The position numbers and the translations under genes are program-made. Of a stretch of DNA of 64,000 nt, positions 33,424-44,388 are shown in pieces. Location of the stretch: positions 4,981,096 to 5,045,095 of the forward strand of contig CAIIXF020000006.1 in assembly GCA_903813345.2 (NCBI GenBank). The letters run 5' to 3'. Origin of the DNA: Owenia fusiformis (Eukaryota; Annelida; Polychaeta; Sabellida; Oweniidae). Under the pieces are notes generated by a model, which made no database searches, had not been told where the DNA came from, and saw only the letters and a program-made list of their open reading frames with translations. Positions within the stretch are counted from its first letter, which is position 1. Every line of letters starts with the position of its first letter.

Positions 33424-34710
33424 AAGGAAGGAAGGAAGCAAGCAAAGACGCAAGAAAGGAAGGAAGGAAAAAAGCAAGGAAGGAAGTAAGTAAGGTAAGA
33501 AGGCGAGAAAGCAAGGAAGCAAGGAGGGAAGGAAGCAAGGAAGAATGAAGCGACAAAAGAACAACGCGAGGAAAGAATGAAGGAAACGAGGAAGCAAGGA
33601 AGGAGAAAAGAAGGAAGTGAGGAAGGGAGGAAGCAAGGAAGAGAGGATGCAAGTGAGGAAGGAAGGAATCGAGGAAGCAAGGAAAGAAGAAAGCAAGGAA
33701 GGAGGAGATAAGGAAGCGAGGGAGGAAGCGAGGAAGCAAGGAAGGAATGAAGCAAAAAAGGAAGGACGCGAGGAAAAAAACGAAGGAATCGAGGATGCAA
33801 GGAAGGAGGAAAAAATGAAGCGAGGAAGGAAGGAAGCAAGGAATGAAGGAGGGATGTGAGGAAGGAAGGAAGCGAGGAAGCAAGGAAAAAAGCAAGCGAG
33901 GAAGCATGGAAGGAAGGAATGAAGCAAGGAAGGAAGGAAGAAAGGAAGTGAGGAAGAAGGACGGAAGGAAGGAAGCGATGAAAGAGAGAGGCGAGGAAAC
34001 AAGGAAGGAATGAAGCGAGGAAGGAAGGAAGCAAGGTGGGAAGCAAGCGAGGAAGGAAAGATGCGAGGAAGGAAGGAAGCAAAGAAGGAAGGAAGCAAGA
34101 AAAGAAGAGGCGAGGAAGAAAGGAAGGTAGGAAGCGAGGAAGGAAAGAAGCAAGGAAGGAAGGAAGGAAGCGAGGAAGGAAAGAAGGAAGGAAGTGAGGA
34201 AGCACGGAGGGAAAGAAGCAAGGAAGCGAGGAAGCAAGGAAAGGAGGAAGCAAGGAAGGAACGAAGCGAGGAAGGAAGGATGCGAGGAAGCGAAGAAGCA
34301 AGGAAGTGAGGAAGCAAGGAAGGGAGGATGCAAGAAAGGAAGGAAGGAAGGAAGCAAGGATGGAAGGAAGGAAGCGAGGAAGGAAGGATGCAAGAATGCG
34401 ATGAAGCAAGGAAGGGAGGAAGGAAGCGAGGAAGGAAGCGAGGAGGGAAGCAAGGAAGGAAGCAAGAAAGAAAGGAGGGAAATGAGGAAGGAATGAAGCT
34501 AGGAAGGGAGGAAGCGAAAGAATGAGGTGAGGAAGCAAGGAAGGAATGAAGCAAGGAAGCAAAGAAGGAATGAAGCAAGGATGGAAGGAAGTAAGGATGG
34601 AAGGAAGCGAGGAAAGAAGGATGTGAGGAAGCGAGGAAGGAAGCCAGGAAGCAAGGAAGGAAGGAAGCGAAGAAGCAAGGAAGGGAGGAAGCGAGCAAGC
34701 AAGTAAGCAA
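33424..34710. repeat. 1.3-kb GGAA/GCAAGGAA purine tract
   Basis: The plus strand is almost purely A and G with scattered C or T (units such as GGAAGGAAGC and GAGGAAGCAAGGAAG). Three long minus-strand open frames (about 350-440 codons of Ser, Leu, Phe and Pro) come only from the lack of stops in this composition and are not genes. Confidence 0.95.
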
Positions 34711-35309
34711 CAGGAGATTGATATAGGAATAATATTCATAAACATTATTCTGACTAAGTCATTTTATGTTGACCTAAACGCACGCTTATTCGTGTATCTT
34801 ACTGAATATCGACGTGTACTCAAAGATGGAACAGAGGGGACAGTTGCAATACAGAGAATACAGAATATTTCCTACGGACTTTGTAGTAAGATCACACGAT
34901 AAAAAACGTTATACAACGATTTGAAGCGCAACATAGGATATATTGTGCTCTCGATATGCTGTATTTCTACTTGATTTCATCTCGTGCCAATACAGAATTT
35001 TTTGATCACAATATATGCTATATTGCACTTCAAATCATTCAATAACTTATATTACTTCAAATTATGAAAATGAGGTTAAATGTTTAACATTTCGTCCGAT
35101 CTAATACTCATCACATTTCTCAGATGATCTTTCTTATTCTGTAAAATGGCATGAAAATATGATACTGCAGTTTTCCATAACAACGTATCATAATATGAAC
35201 TATATTAACAGTTGTGTTTGCTGTTATTGAGAATTGTATTGACAAATAATGTATTCATCAAACTGGGTACAATAGTGGATCAAGGTGGGTACGAAAGTGG
35301 GAGATTTCC
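34711..35309. other. Middle of the composite element, no gene seen
   Basis: AT-rich sequence between the purine tract and the right inverted block; short AATATAGCATAT-like inverted motifs only. Confidence 0.4.
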
Positions 35310-35855
35310 AGGGTATAATCGGGATTCGCTCCATTTTTGAGAGACACTTGCTCCTGTTTTCAGCGGGACCTCCTCATGTTTTCAGCGGGGCCCCCTCCTG
35401 ATTTCAGCGGGATCTTTGCTTAATTGCTCCTGCTAGAAGCGGGGCCTTGAGAGATATGATAAAATTTAAATATAAAATGTTCTGTAAAGCTTTAGGAAGT
35501 GAAACTCGGTACATCTTTATTTCATATCACTATCGTTATTTCAACCACAGGACAACATCGTTCTTCACCAATAACGTATAGAAATATATAGATAAAGATT
35601 CAAAATGATACTTTCTCTCTTCAATTGACAAATAACGAACCACAGAACGACCGTTCGTGATACATTTTTTCCAACAGTTGCTTTTTTAGTCTCAATACCA
35701 TGTAATCATTGGGAAAAATTAAGAGAAAACGTTTTGTAAATCATACAATTCAAGAACACAAAAAAGAACCCATGACTTCTTTTTATTCCTCGCGATTTCA
35801 GCGGGAACTTGCTCGCGACTTTTAAATCATAGCGGGGCTTTAGATACTACCCGTG

Positions 35856-36463
35856 GAAAAGTCTACCCTTATTTCATATCTCACACATTAGATTTGGAGA
35901 ATTTCTTATTTTGACCTACTTTCCGGACACCATATCTCAGAAAAGGGTCAAAATACTTTCTGATGGCAAAAGGCTTTCACTATAAGCTTAATTTAAGCTC
36001 TCAATATACCAAATTTCGAAGAATGTTTTGAAAGTATAGTGTCAGAAATGCAAAAATAAGAAAAAACTATGAATTTGAAATAGATTTTGACCTAGGCATT
36101 TTGGTGACCAAATTTTGAATCTAGGTGGCCTTTGAGGTCCCCTTGTTAAAAAGGCTTTCATTATCAATCAATCTATTAAATTATCTATATCTCTGTTTTT
36201 ACAATTCATAAAAATCTTTTTTCCAATTGAATTAACATGGGGCACCAAAGTTAGCCTATTTTAAGCTTTCAAAACGCAATTACTTCTTAACCGGAGGTGA
36301 AATCGAAATTTGGTTTGCATATTTGGATTCCTGGGAAAATTCTACCCTTAATTCATAACTCAAAGCTTAAATTTAGAGAACTTTTTATTTTGACCTACTT
36401 TTGGACACCATATCTCAAAAGTGGATCGAAATACTTTCCGACGACAAAAGGCTAACACTATTA
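35856..36463. repeat. Satellite-like repeat, ~475-bp period, first part
   Basis: The phrase GAAAAxTCTACCCTTATTTC recurs at 35856 and 36332, and the same unit recurs at about 42351 and 42823. Each unit contains TTTTGACCTACTTTxGGACA and CCAAATTTAGCGATTTTTG-like blocks. Other copies are at 42080-43262 and, reversed, at 63530-64000. The right side is interrupted by the element at 36464. Confidence 0.75.
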
Positions 36464-37381
36464 GAGATTTTACATTTTGGCATGCCATCTCCTGATACCT
36501 TGGTGAACTAAGTCATGTGATCATTTATATCCAATCAGAATGCATTTCTGCCACATAGTGATAGCATAGTGATCCAAAGCTAAACCAAGGTGTAGGAAGG
36601 GTTTATATTATCATATAGAAGGGGTGCACTTTTCCAATTGGCCATGGTTGACATGCATGTTTGCAAACTTAGAACTTGCATCAATAGGTCTGACTGGCAT
36701 CCTAACAAAATAAATTCATACTAAACTGATGCCTGGGTCACATTTGCTCCGTTTGTTCAATATTGTATTCAATTTTGAACAAAATACTCAATCGCCGTAG
36801 TGAAAATCGGAACAATCTGCATTACTTGTACACAGTGTATACCAACAGCCCATTTTCAGCATAGCAATTTCTAAGAAGGGTTTCCAAAATTCTCCATCAT
36901 GGAATACCTTGACCCTCTCTTCTTACATGATAGACACAGACATGTTTCTAGATGCGATGTGTACCAGAATGAAAGCTCTGGCTTCTTCCTAACTTGGCGG
37001 GAGGGTGCAAAGTACTTTCTTGATCATTAAAAATAAATGCCATTGTCACAGGAACTCTGCATTTTATGTAAATCCATTGAATATTTATCTGCATGCTTAA
37101 AGTTAAGTAAGTTAAAAAGATCAGATTCTTGATCCAAATCTATATTGATATTCAAAATCTAAGTAAACCTCTCTTTTTGAAGAACCAACTATCTATCATA
37201 TTACTCAGATTGGATTAATCAATATTCTCATACTCTCTCTAGTTTGTATGAATGAATGACCCTAAACATCATGTGAAAGACTTCTCAGAAAATGTGCCCA
37301 ATATATCACATGTCATAGGAGCTTTGAAATTTTGAAAAGTTGTCTGAAACAATAATTGTGATCATAAAAAGAGAATGGATT

Positions 37382-39061
37382 CACGCGGTAGTATCTCTTC
37401 GGGACGTATCGAAACCACTCCATCCCGAAAAACCGTTAATTTGAATTTAAAACCTACCCCAGTGTTTGAAAATCAAGGATTGTGAGTCTCACACTTCACC
37501 GTTTTTCTTCAAACTTGTTCCGTACAAAGCTTCACAGAAATACCTTTCAGTCGATACATTGTTTTCGTGTACAAAGTACCTCGTTTTAGCGGCGTTTTGG
37601 TCCCCAGCTGTGAGATAAAGCAAATTTTCATAACTTTCAACTGTAACTCAAGTTATCTCGCCAGTCTTTTACCCATTCTCGCCCATAATGTCAGAATGGA
37701 CTCCCATTACAACCTTCCATCGCTACGTCTTGATTTTTGGGCATCAAACGCAGCAGTTTCTAAATCATCCACACATCTCTTCAAATTTGACCAATACGTC
37801 CCGTCATCTTCCACTACGCCCCGCCGAGTCTATCACTATACACGTAGAGTTGCATTCTAAAACAATTTGTCCATCCATGTGTCCGCTTGTAGGTTGCCAT
37901 TGTCGATTCTAAATACCAATCGGATTGTGTTTTAAGATTTACCCATTCTTGTCCATTTTCAATATACCTATAATAGGGTGGTCCAAAATCTCCCTAAAAT
38001 TTAGATTTCCCGATATTGCAATATAGAGATTTTAATTACTGAACAATTGAAAATATTTTTAAGAAACGTTTAAAGTGCCCTATCCTTGAAAAAATGTTAA
38101 AATGCGAAAGGGTGGGTGATGTCAATTATATTATTTTCAGCATAACGTTAGAAACATGTATCATTTTATAATATGGTACACGTTTCATAATGTAATCCAA
38201 TGGAATCATACAGAAGAAAGGTTGACACACAACAGTTAAAATCTTTATATTACATTATCACACCAAGTCAGTAGATGTTGTTTATATACCAATTAGTGTT
38301 GTATGATGATGCATTCTTTATATGAATCTAGAAACGTTTTTGTGCCAATATTGCTCAATTTTGATAACATCTCCGTTATTTTGAAATTAAGCGTGGCAAA
38401 GTTTCCCGATGGATTTAGCTAAAAAAAAGTGGTGCCTGTAGGGTTATTGAAAATCATACATGATGAAGAAAAAATACATATTCCTGAAATACAACAGTTT
38501 AATTTTAAGTTATACTTAAGACTGGTGTCAAGAATCGACCAAGGCAAACCTATGTAAAATTACACAACGATGAACAAAATGTTTTAGAATACAACTCCAC
38601 GTTTGTAGTCATAGACTCGGCGGGGCGTAGTGGAAGGTGACGGGACGTATTAGTCAAATTTTAAGAGATGTGTGGATGATTTAGAAACTGCTGCGTTTGA
38701 TGCCCAAAAATCAAAACGTAGCGATGGAAGGTTGTAATGGGAGTCCATTCTGAAATCAGAGCGAGAATGGGTAAAAGACTGGCGAGATAACTTGGCTTAC
38801 AGTTGAAAGTTATGAAAATTTGATTTATCTCGAAGCTGGGGACCAAAACGCCGCTAAAACGAGGTACTTTGTACACGAAAACAATGTATCGACTGAAAGG
38901 TATTTCTGTGAAGCTTTGTACGGAACAAGTTTGAAGAAAAACGGTGAAGTGTGAGACTCACAATCCTTGATTTTCAAACACTGGGGTAGGTTTTAAATTC
39001 AAATTAACGGTTTTTCGGGACGGAGTGGTTTCGATACGTCCCGAAGAGATACTACCGCGTG
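37382..39061. mobile_element. CAC-ended palindromic element, 5-bp duplication GGATT
   Basis: Ends CACGCGGTAGTATCTCTTCG and complement are flanked by GGATT (37377-37381, 39062-39066). The arms are about 480 bp, nearly identical, and include TTGAAAATCAAGGATTGTGA and CGGCGTTTTGGTCCCCAGCT blocks. The middle is AT-rich. No transposase frame. Related to the 408-bp element at 48100. Confidence 0.88.
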
Positions 39062-39239
39062 GGATTGCTTTCTAAAGCAGTTTTCTCATTTTTTCTATTT
39101 TTAGGAATGAATTCAAGTTTTCAAAAGCTTCTATAATTTCAAATAATATATTTGGCACACTTTCTCAAAAATGCAATAGATTCTGTCTGGTGACCTTTCT
39201 AAAAGTCCAACTTTTAACTGTTTTTGAGTAACATTTTCT

Positions 39240-39975
39240 GAGTCACACTCCTCTGTGTATACTTTCTCCAGTATGTATGAATCGAAACTAGGTTAATTTC
39301 CCATGTGCCTAAACCAATATTTTATTGTTTTATTTACTTTCTGTGTATGTGTGTATGGACTACTATTTATATTTTGCCAGTGTATATACTTGTATGAAAC
39401 AATAAATTTTAACTGTGTGTATTGACAAATATCATGTACTTTCTCCAGTGTGTATGAGCAAACATTATGTACTTTCACTAGTTATTTAACCAATACTCTG
39501 TACGTTCATACACAATGGAGAAAGTACATAGTATTTGTTCATACAAAATGTGTGTTCATAAACAATGGAGTACATGATATTTGTTCATACATACTGGAGA
39601 AAGTATATACACAGGCGTGTTGGTTCATATACATGTCCATACTGGAGAAAGAGCGTAATGTCTCTTCATACACATTATAGATATTGTAGTACATTAAATT
39701 CGTTCATACTCACTGGTTTAGGTACATTTTATTCGTTCTGACACATTGATTAATTATAAAAATATTGAAAACACGGAAGAGAATGAACAACGTTTTGGTT
39801 CATGCACAATGGAGAAAGTACAAATCATTTGCTTACTGGCTTCTGCATGTTGGAGAATGGACACAAAATATTTGTTCATACATGCAGAAGAAAGTACAAA
39901 AAATGTGTTCATTGAAAGTGGAGAACCCAGATTATATACTTTCTCCAGTTTGTATGAACAAATTAATCAATGTGT
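39240..39975. repeat. Degenerate minisatellite, TTTCTCCAGTGTGTATGAAC-type unit in both orientations
   Basis: Units around CTTTCTCCAGTxTGTATGAA (39262, 39438, 39949) and the complement TTCATACACAATGGAGAAAG (39508, 39590 and others) recur about every 35-90 bp with strong drift and orientation switches. Confidence 0.75.
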
Positions 39976-40004
39976 TTCATGCAACACATTTTAATTTGTA
40001 ATTT

Positions 40005-40790
40005 AAGGTGCTATGTAAGTTAACAGAAATGACAAAACAAAAAATGTCAAAACCATGCTGGATTCTGAATTTTTTTTGAACCAAGATAACAGAGTTCTGT
40101 TTGGACCTCCAGTCAGTTTAACTAGTTCAACATATTTACATGACCGGGAACACAAGGAAAATGGTCAGAATGACCATAAACATGATGAAATAACATTTTC
40201 AGCCCTCTGAAAAAATGTGACTGAAAAATAGCTAAAGGTAGGTGCTCAGGAAAGGTCAATGAACAGAAACTCTTGATTTTTTCAGAAAATGTGTCTAATA
40301 TATTGCTCTAAATGATACAATCTTTGAAATTTTAAAAAATTGTCTGAAACAATAATTGCTGTAGTTAAAAGGAAAATAGATCGATTTTAAATTCAGTTTT
40401 TCTTCATTTTTTTCTTTTTCTGAAAATGATATGATTTTTCTATATGAAATTGTATCATTTAGAGTAATATATTGGGCACATTTTCTGAAAAAGTCAAAAG
40501 ATTCTCTTCAGTGACCTTTCCTGAGGACCTACTCTTAGCTATTTTTCAGTCACATTTTCAGAGGGCTGAAAAGGTTATTTCATCATGTTTATGGTCATTC
40601 TGACCATTTTCCTTGTGTTCCCAGTCATGTAAATGATATGTGGAACTAATTAAACTGACTGGATGTCCAAACAGAACTCTGTTACCTTGATTCAGCATGG
40701 TTTTGACATTTTTTGTTATGTCATTTCCTGTTAACATCCATAGCACCTTAATTTGTATTTCCAAGTAAGATTTTTTAGAATTGTGCCTGT
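40005..40790. repeat. Inverted repeat with ~380-bp arms
   Basis: Bases about 40005-40390 match the complement of about 40400-40790 (shared: AAATGTCAAAACCATGCTG, AACAGAGTTCTGTTTGGAC, GGAAAATGGTCAGAATGACC). This forms a long hairpin inside the 36464-41170 element. Confidence 0.8.
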
Positions 40791-41175
40791 TTGTGAAATT
40801 TAGTCAATAAACTAACCATAAATGTCTGCAATAATAGAAAAATCAATAGTGATTTTTTGGGCATTTTGTTAAAAGCCTTTGGTTTGTAATGGGAAGATTG
40901 TCTTTATCACTAGAACTGTTCTGCATGGGGTCTTTTGCACAATTGATAAATTATATACTATACTAATACATTACTATATAGATTTGCAATGTCTAGGTTT
41001 TATTCAAGTAACTGACTCCACTGAGTGTGTATTCAAATGTTGTGCTTATAAAATGTATCGACTCCTATACTACCTTTTGGATGAAAATAAACTCTTCCAA
41101 AAGTGATAGGACCTTAGTGCACCATGCCATGGTAAGGACCTTAGGTTGGCATGCCAAAATGTAAAATCTCTATTA

Positions 41176-42079
41176 GCACACTCATTGCTACCTATATACT
41201 AGTCCAACAACATTAGACCTAGCCTGGGCCTCGTTTCTTATCTGACATGTCTTATGGCCCCGGCTAGGTCTAACCTCCATGATCATTTTGCCCTTGTTGC
41301 GTTAATTTAATCGTTCCGCAGGTTTCGACCAGCGGAACTAATTAAACACTGAAAACATGGTAATATTACATAAAGAATGTGATTCAAGCATGCATACATA
41401 CCTTATGAATACATACACACCATCCTGTATCCCCCTTAGACCCTATTGATGCATAATTTCGAAAATATTGGAGACAGGTTTGGAATTTTACTAAAATGTC
41501 GGTCAGCTCCGGTAACATCGAAATTGCAAATCGTATCAGGAATTGACCGTCATTGCGACACTGCATCAATAAACAGTAGGTTTGCAATTAATAACTAATT
41601 TGCGTGTATACACGCGCTATATAATTCAATCAAAGATACCTGTTATCCTCAAAATTGATCTTTATATCCCGAGTAATCGCGTGATAGTTATCAATATATT
41701 TAACAACAATTTCATTTCAATAGTTTAAATTTTAACCCGGGACGAACAGACACAATGACGGACATGCGGGAATGTCATTTTAGAGATTGGTAAGTTTAAC
41801 CTCATTTTACTCGTATAAATGAACATTTAATACAATAACATTGTGTTAAATCGCTTGATGTTATGTGTTTTTATATTGTTGTCAAGTATCAGTTGCATGT
41901 TATCGCGGAAAAATGGTTTCGGTGGATCCAAAACTTGCATCAAAGGAAAGAATAGTAAAGAGGTTAAACTCAATAACGGCCCCAAGAAAATTCCTAATAA
42001 TAAGGAACGCCGTTATTGAGTTTAACGACGTTGAACTACCTGTATACAAAATTTGGAAGCAAATCATTCAAATGTAGTG
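41176..42079. other. No gene seen; one strong hairpin
   Basis: Bases 41963-41980 (GTTAAACTCAATAACGGC) are the exact complement of 42009-42026, an 18-bp stem with a 28-nt loop. A 70-codon open frame spans it and is probably chance. Confidence 0.5.
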
Positions 42080-43262
42080 TCCGAATCGCAAAAATAAGGA
42101 TAAACTATGAATTTGACCTTAATTTTGAAGTTAAGTAGCCTTCGAGGTCCCCTTCTTTCATAGGCTTTCATTATTTTAAGCTGTACTTAGTCTATATCTC
42201 TTATTAAACACTTCAAAAAAATCTTCTTTCCCATTGACATAACATGGGGCACCAAATTTAGCGATTTTTGAGCTTTCAAAATGTCATAACTTACGAACCG
42301 GAAGTCGGATCGAAATTTTGTTTGCAGATTCGGATTCCTGAGAAAATTCTATACTTCATTCATAACTAATACGTCAAATTTGGAGAATTTTTTATTTTGA
42401 CCTACTTTTCGGACACCATATCTCAAAAGTGGGGCAAAATACTTTCTGACGGCAAAAGGCTAACACTATTAGCACACTCTTGGCTACATGTAACCACAAT
42501 TTCGAAGAACATAGTCAATCTGTAGTGTCAGAATCGCAAAAATAAGGAAAAACTTTGAATTTGACCTAGATTTTGACCTAGGCATTTTGGTGTCCAAATT
42601 TTGAAGCTAGATGGCTTTTGAGGTCCCATTCTTTTGAAAGCTTTCATTATATTTAGCTAAACTCAGTCTATATTACGTATTTTTCACATCGAAAAAATCT
42701 TTTTTCCCTTTGACTTAACACGGGCACCAAATTTAGCGATTTTTGAGCTTTCAAAACGCCATAACTCCCGAACCGGAATTTCGATTCAAATCTGGTTTGC
42801 AGATTCGGATTCCTGAGATCATTCTACACTTATTTCATAACTCAGATATTGAATTTGCAGAACTTTTTGTCCTGACTTACTTTCTTGACGCCATGTTTCA
42901 AAATCGGTAAGAGTAATCAAAAAACGGATGGCACATTTATGAAAGGGCTGTTTCTAAGCTACATGATGAAAAAAAGATGAGGACGTTTTGATAAATAACG
43001 ATGAAGATAATAGACAGAATGTTGAAAATGTAAGATTTGACCTAGTTCTTGACCTATGACCTAGATAAAAAATTTGACCCCATTTCCCACCAACTAGATA
43101 CTATACCTAGATTTACCATATAATAGTCTTGAAAAGATGTCATATAGTTGTTGAGAAAACTCGAGCAGTATAAGAATAAGAAAAGATTTCATCTGGAGTC
43201 TAATAAGAATAAGAATACTGGCGAAAACAATAGACTCCAGATTTTCAATCTGGAGTCTAATA
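42080..43262. repeat. Satellite-like repeat, second part, with hairpin terminus
   Basis: Two to three units of the ~475-bp repeat (GTGTCxGAATCGCAAAAATA, ACCTAGATTTTGACCTAGGC). It ends in TTGACCTAGTTCTTGACCTA, then a hairpin at 43232-43258 (AGACTCCAGAT with ATCTGGAGTCT) and a half hairpin at 43189-43200. The same end, inverted and with more hairpins, is at 63236-64000. Confidence 0.75.
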
Positions 43263-43272
43263 AGAAGAAATC

Positions 43273-43384
43273 AGTAAACTATATTGTTAGACATTGCTTC
43301 TGCATTTGACCGTGTCCCCAACACTTTATTATCACACAAACTAAAACCTTATGGCATAATAGGCGTGTTGCTCAAACTACTCAA
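43273..43384 (+). pseudogene. LINE-3 reverse transcriptase fragment, upstream part
   Basis: Reads LLDIASAFDRVPNTLLSHKL, then KPYGIIGVLLKLLNS. This is the reverse-transcriptase motif around the first catalytic Asp (LDIxxAFDxVPHxxLL). The frame continues at 56371 after LINE-1; CAAACTACTCAA and AAACTAACTCAA at the two junctions look like the target duplication. Confidence 0.8.
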
Positions 43385-43386
43385 TT

Positions 43387-43400
43387 CCAAGATGGCCGCC
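43387..43400 (+). promoter_or_regulatory. YY1-like motif at the LINE-1 5' end
   Basis: CCAAGATGGCCGCC lies at the third base of the element. Human L1 carries a YY1 site with the same AAGATGGCCG core near its 5' end, where it sets the transcription start. A similar role here is an inference. Confidence 0.45.
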
Positions 43401-43537
43401 AGCTAAAGTAAAATAATATTTTGGTCCACTATTTTATTAATTTACTCAGGACTTACAGTGGATATATCATTACTATAAACTATACAGGCACATATTATTG
43501 AACATTTTGGAACACTATATTGAACATTGGAGCCACT

Positions 43538-44388
43538 ATGAGTCAGCAAAACATAAAGGATTTTTTGACTGAGGCACATGTGCAGTTGAAGTCGCAACCT
43601 TCTGATATATGTACAAAGCTGCAAGTATCGTAACTGTGAGTAGTACCCCAGTGTCATCCTCTAAAGCATCTATGATGCCCCCAGCCAAAAGGGACAGATT
43701 TGAATCGAGTTTTGATAGTTTTGTATCCCAAGATGGTACACCAACAAGTTCTGTTCAAGCCTTACAAAACAGCATGCAGGATTTCATGTCTAAAATGTCC
43801 CTAGAAGTCTCAAATATACAGAAGGATCTCCGGTCAATTGTCACCACGGCTGTGGGTGATGCAATCGAGAATATTATGGGTAGGGTATCGCACCTAGAGA
43901 AAGAGAACTTGGAACTAAAACAGAGAGTATTATCACTTGAGCAGGGTAGCATTGCCACAAGGGGAACAGTTATGTCCCTATTAGATAGCTGTAACCATAA
44001 TGCACAATACAGTCGCAAGAATACTATTCGCGTACTGGGTATTCCCGAGACCCAAAATGAGAATTGTTCTCAACTTATATCTACCACATTGTCAGCAAAA
44101 ATGCAAATTTCCCTAGTGCCTGATGACATTGAGGTTAGTCACAGAGTGGGACGCTCTACAGGAAACAAGCCACGCCCCATTATCGCTAAAATGAAATTCC
44201 GACCAAAGAAGGAAGAAATTATTCGCAACAAGAAACGTTTGAAGCAGTCAGGAGTTGTGGTTTACGAGGACCTTAGCCCGCTCAACAGAAAACTTATGTA
44301 CGACTTGAAACAAAATGAGGAAGTTCAACAAACTTGGTCTTCTAATGGCAAGATCTTTGCTAAGAACAAAGACGGTAGGGTTAAATAA
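43538..44388 (+). pseudogene. LINE-1 ORF1 protein, one frameshift near the N-terminus
   Basis: An ATG at 43538 opens MSQQNIKDFLTEAHVQLKSQ and hits TAA at 43631-43633; the main frame (from the ATG at 43609 to the stop at 44386-44388, 259 residues) continues the protein, so one indel lies near 43600. The main frame has a coiled coil (about residues 55-115, with LEKENLELKQRVLSLEQG), an RRM-like core (TIRVLGIPETQNE, then EVSHRVGR) and a basic C-terminal region (KPRPIIAKMKF, then VVYEDLSPLN). This is the layout of L1-type ORF1 proteins: trimeric RNA-binding chaperones that coat the LINE transcript. Only one inactivating change is visible. Confidence 0.8.

Larger units (their letters stand above)
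29376..35855. mobile_element. Composite inverted-repeat element with CACGGGTAGTATCT ends
   Basis: Left end CACGGGTAGTATCTAAAGCC (29376) and its complement (to 35855) match the ends of the intact element at 53269-55017. Blocks at 31908-32450 and 35310-35855 are inverted copies of one region, and 32996-33200 matches the other half of the 53269 element. The flanks AAAAT and GAAAA do not match, so the two outer ends belong to different insertions or a rearrangement. Later insertions include about 29483-31908 (with the MITE at 29660-30314), the palindromic repeat at 32588, and probably the purine tract. CCGCTGAAAACATGAGGAGG-type motifs recur inside it. Confidence 0.7.
36464..41170. mobile_element. 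4.7-kb TIR element, 5-bp duplication TATTA
   Basis: Ends GAGATTTTACATTTTGGCAT and complement are flanked by TATTA (36459-36463, 41171-41175). The empty site is visible in a paralogous repeat at about 42465-42490 (CTAACACTATTAGCACACTC), which proves the boundaries. The inside holds the palindromic element at 37382-39061, a minisatellite at 39240-39975 and an inverted repeat at 40005-40790. No transposase was found, so the superfamily is unknown. Confidence 0.8.

Noticed and set aside
33414-34745. Three overlapping minus-strand open frames of about 350-440 codons rich in Ser, Leu, Phe and Pro
   Set aside because: They lie wholly in the purine tract; such composition lacks stop codons on the complementary strand in all frames. 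There is no domain, and all three frames are open at once.
41865-42077. 70-codon frame with coherent-looking basic residues
   Set aside because: An 18-bp hairpin falls inside it and it crosses into the satellite repeat, so chance is more likely.
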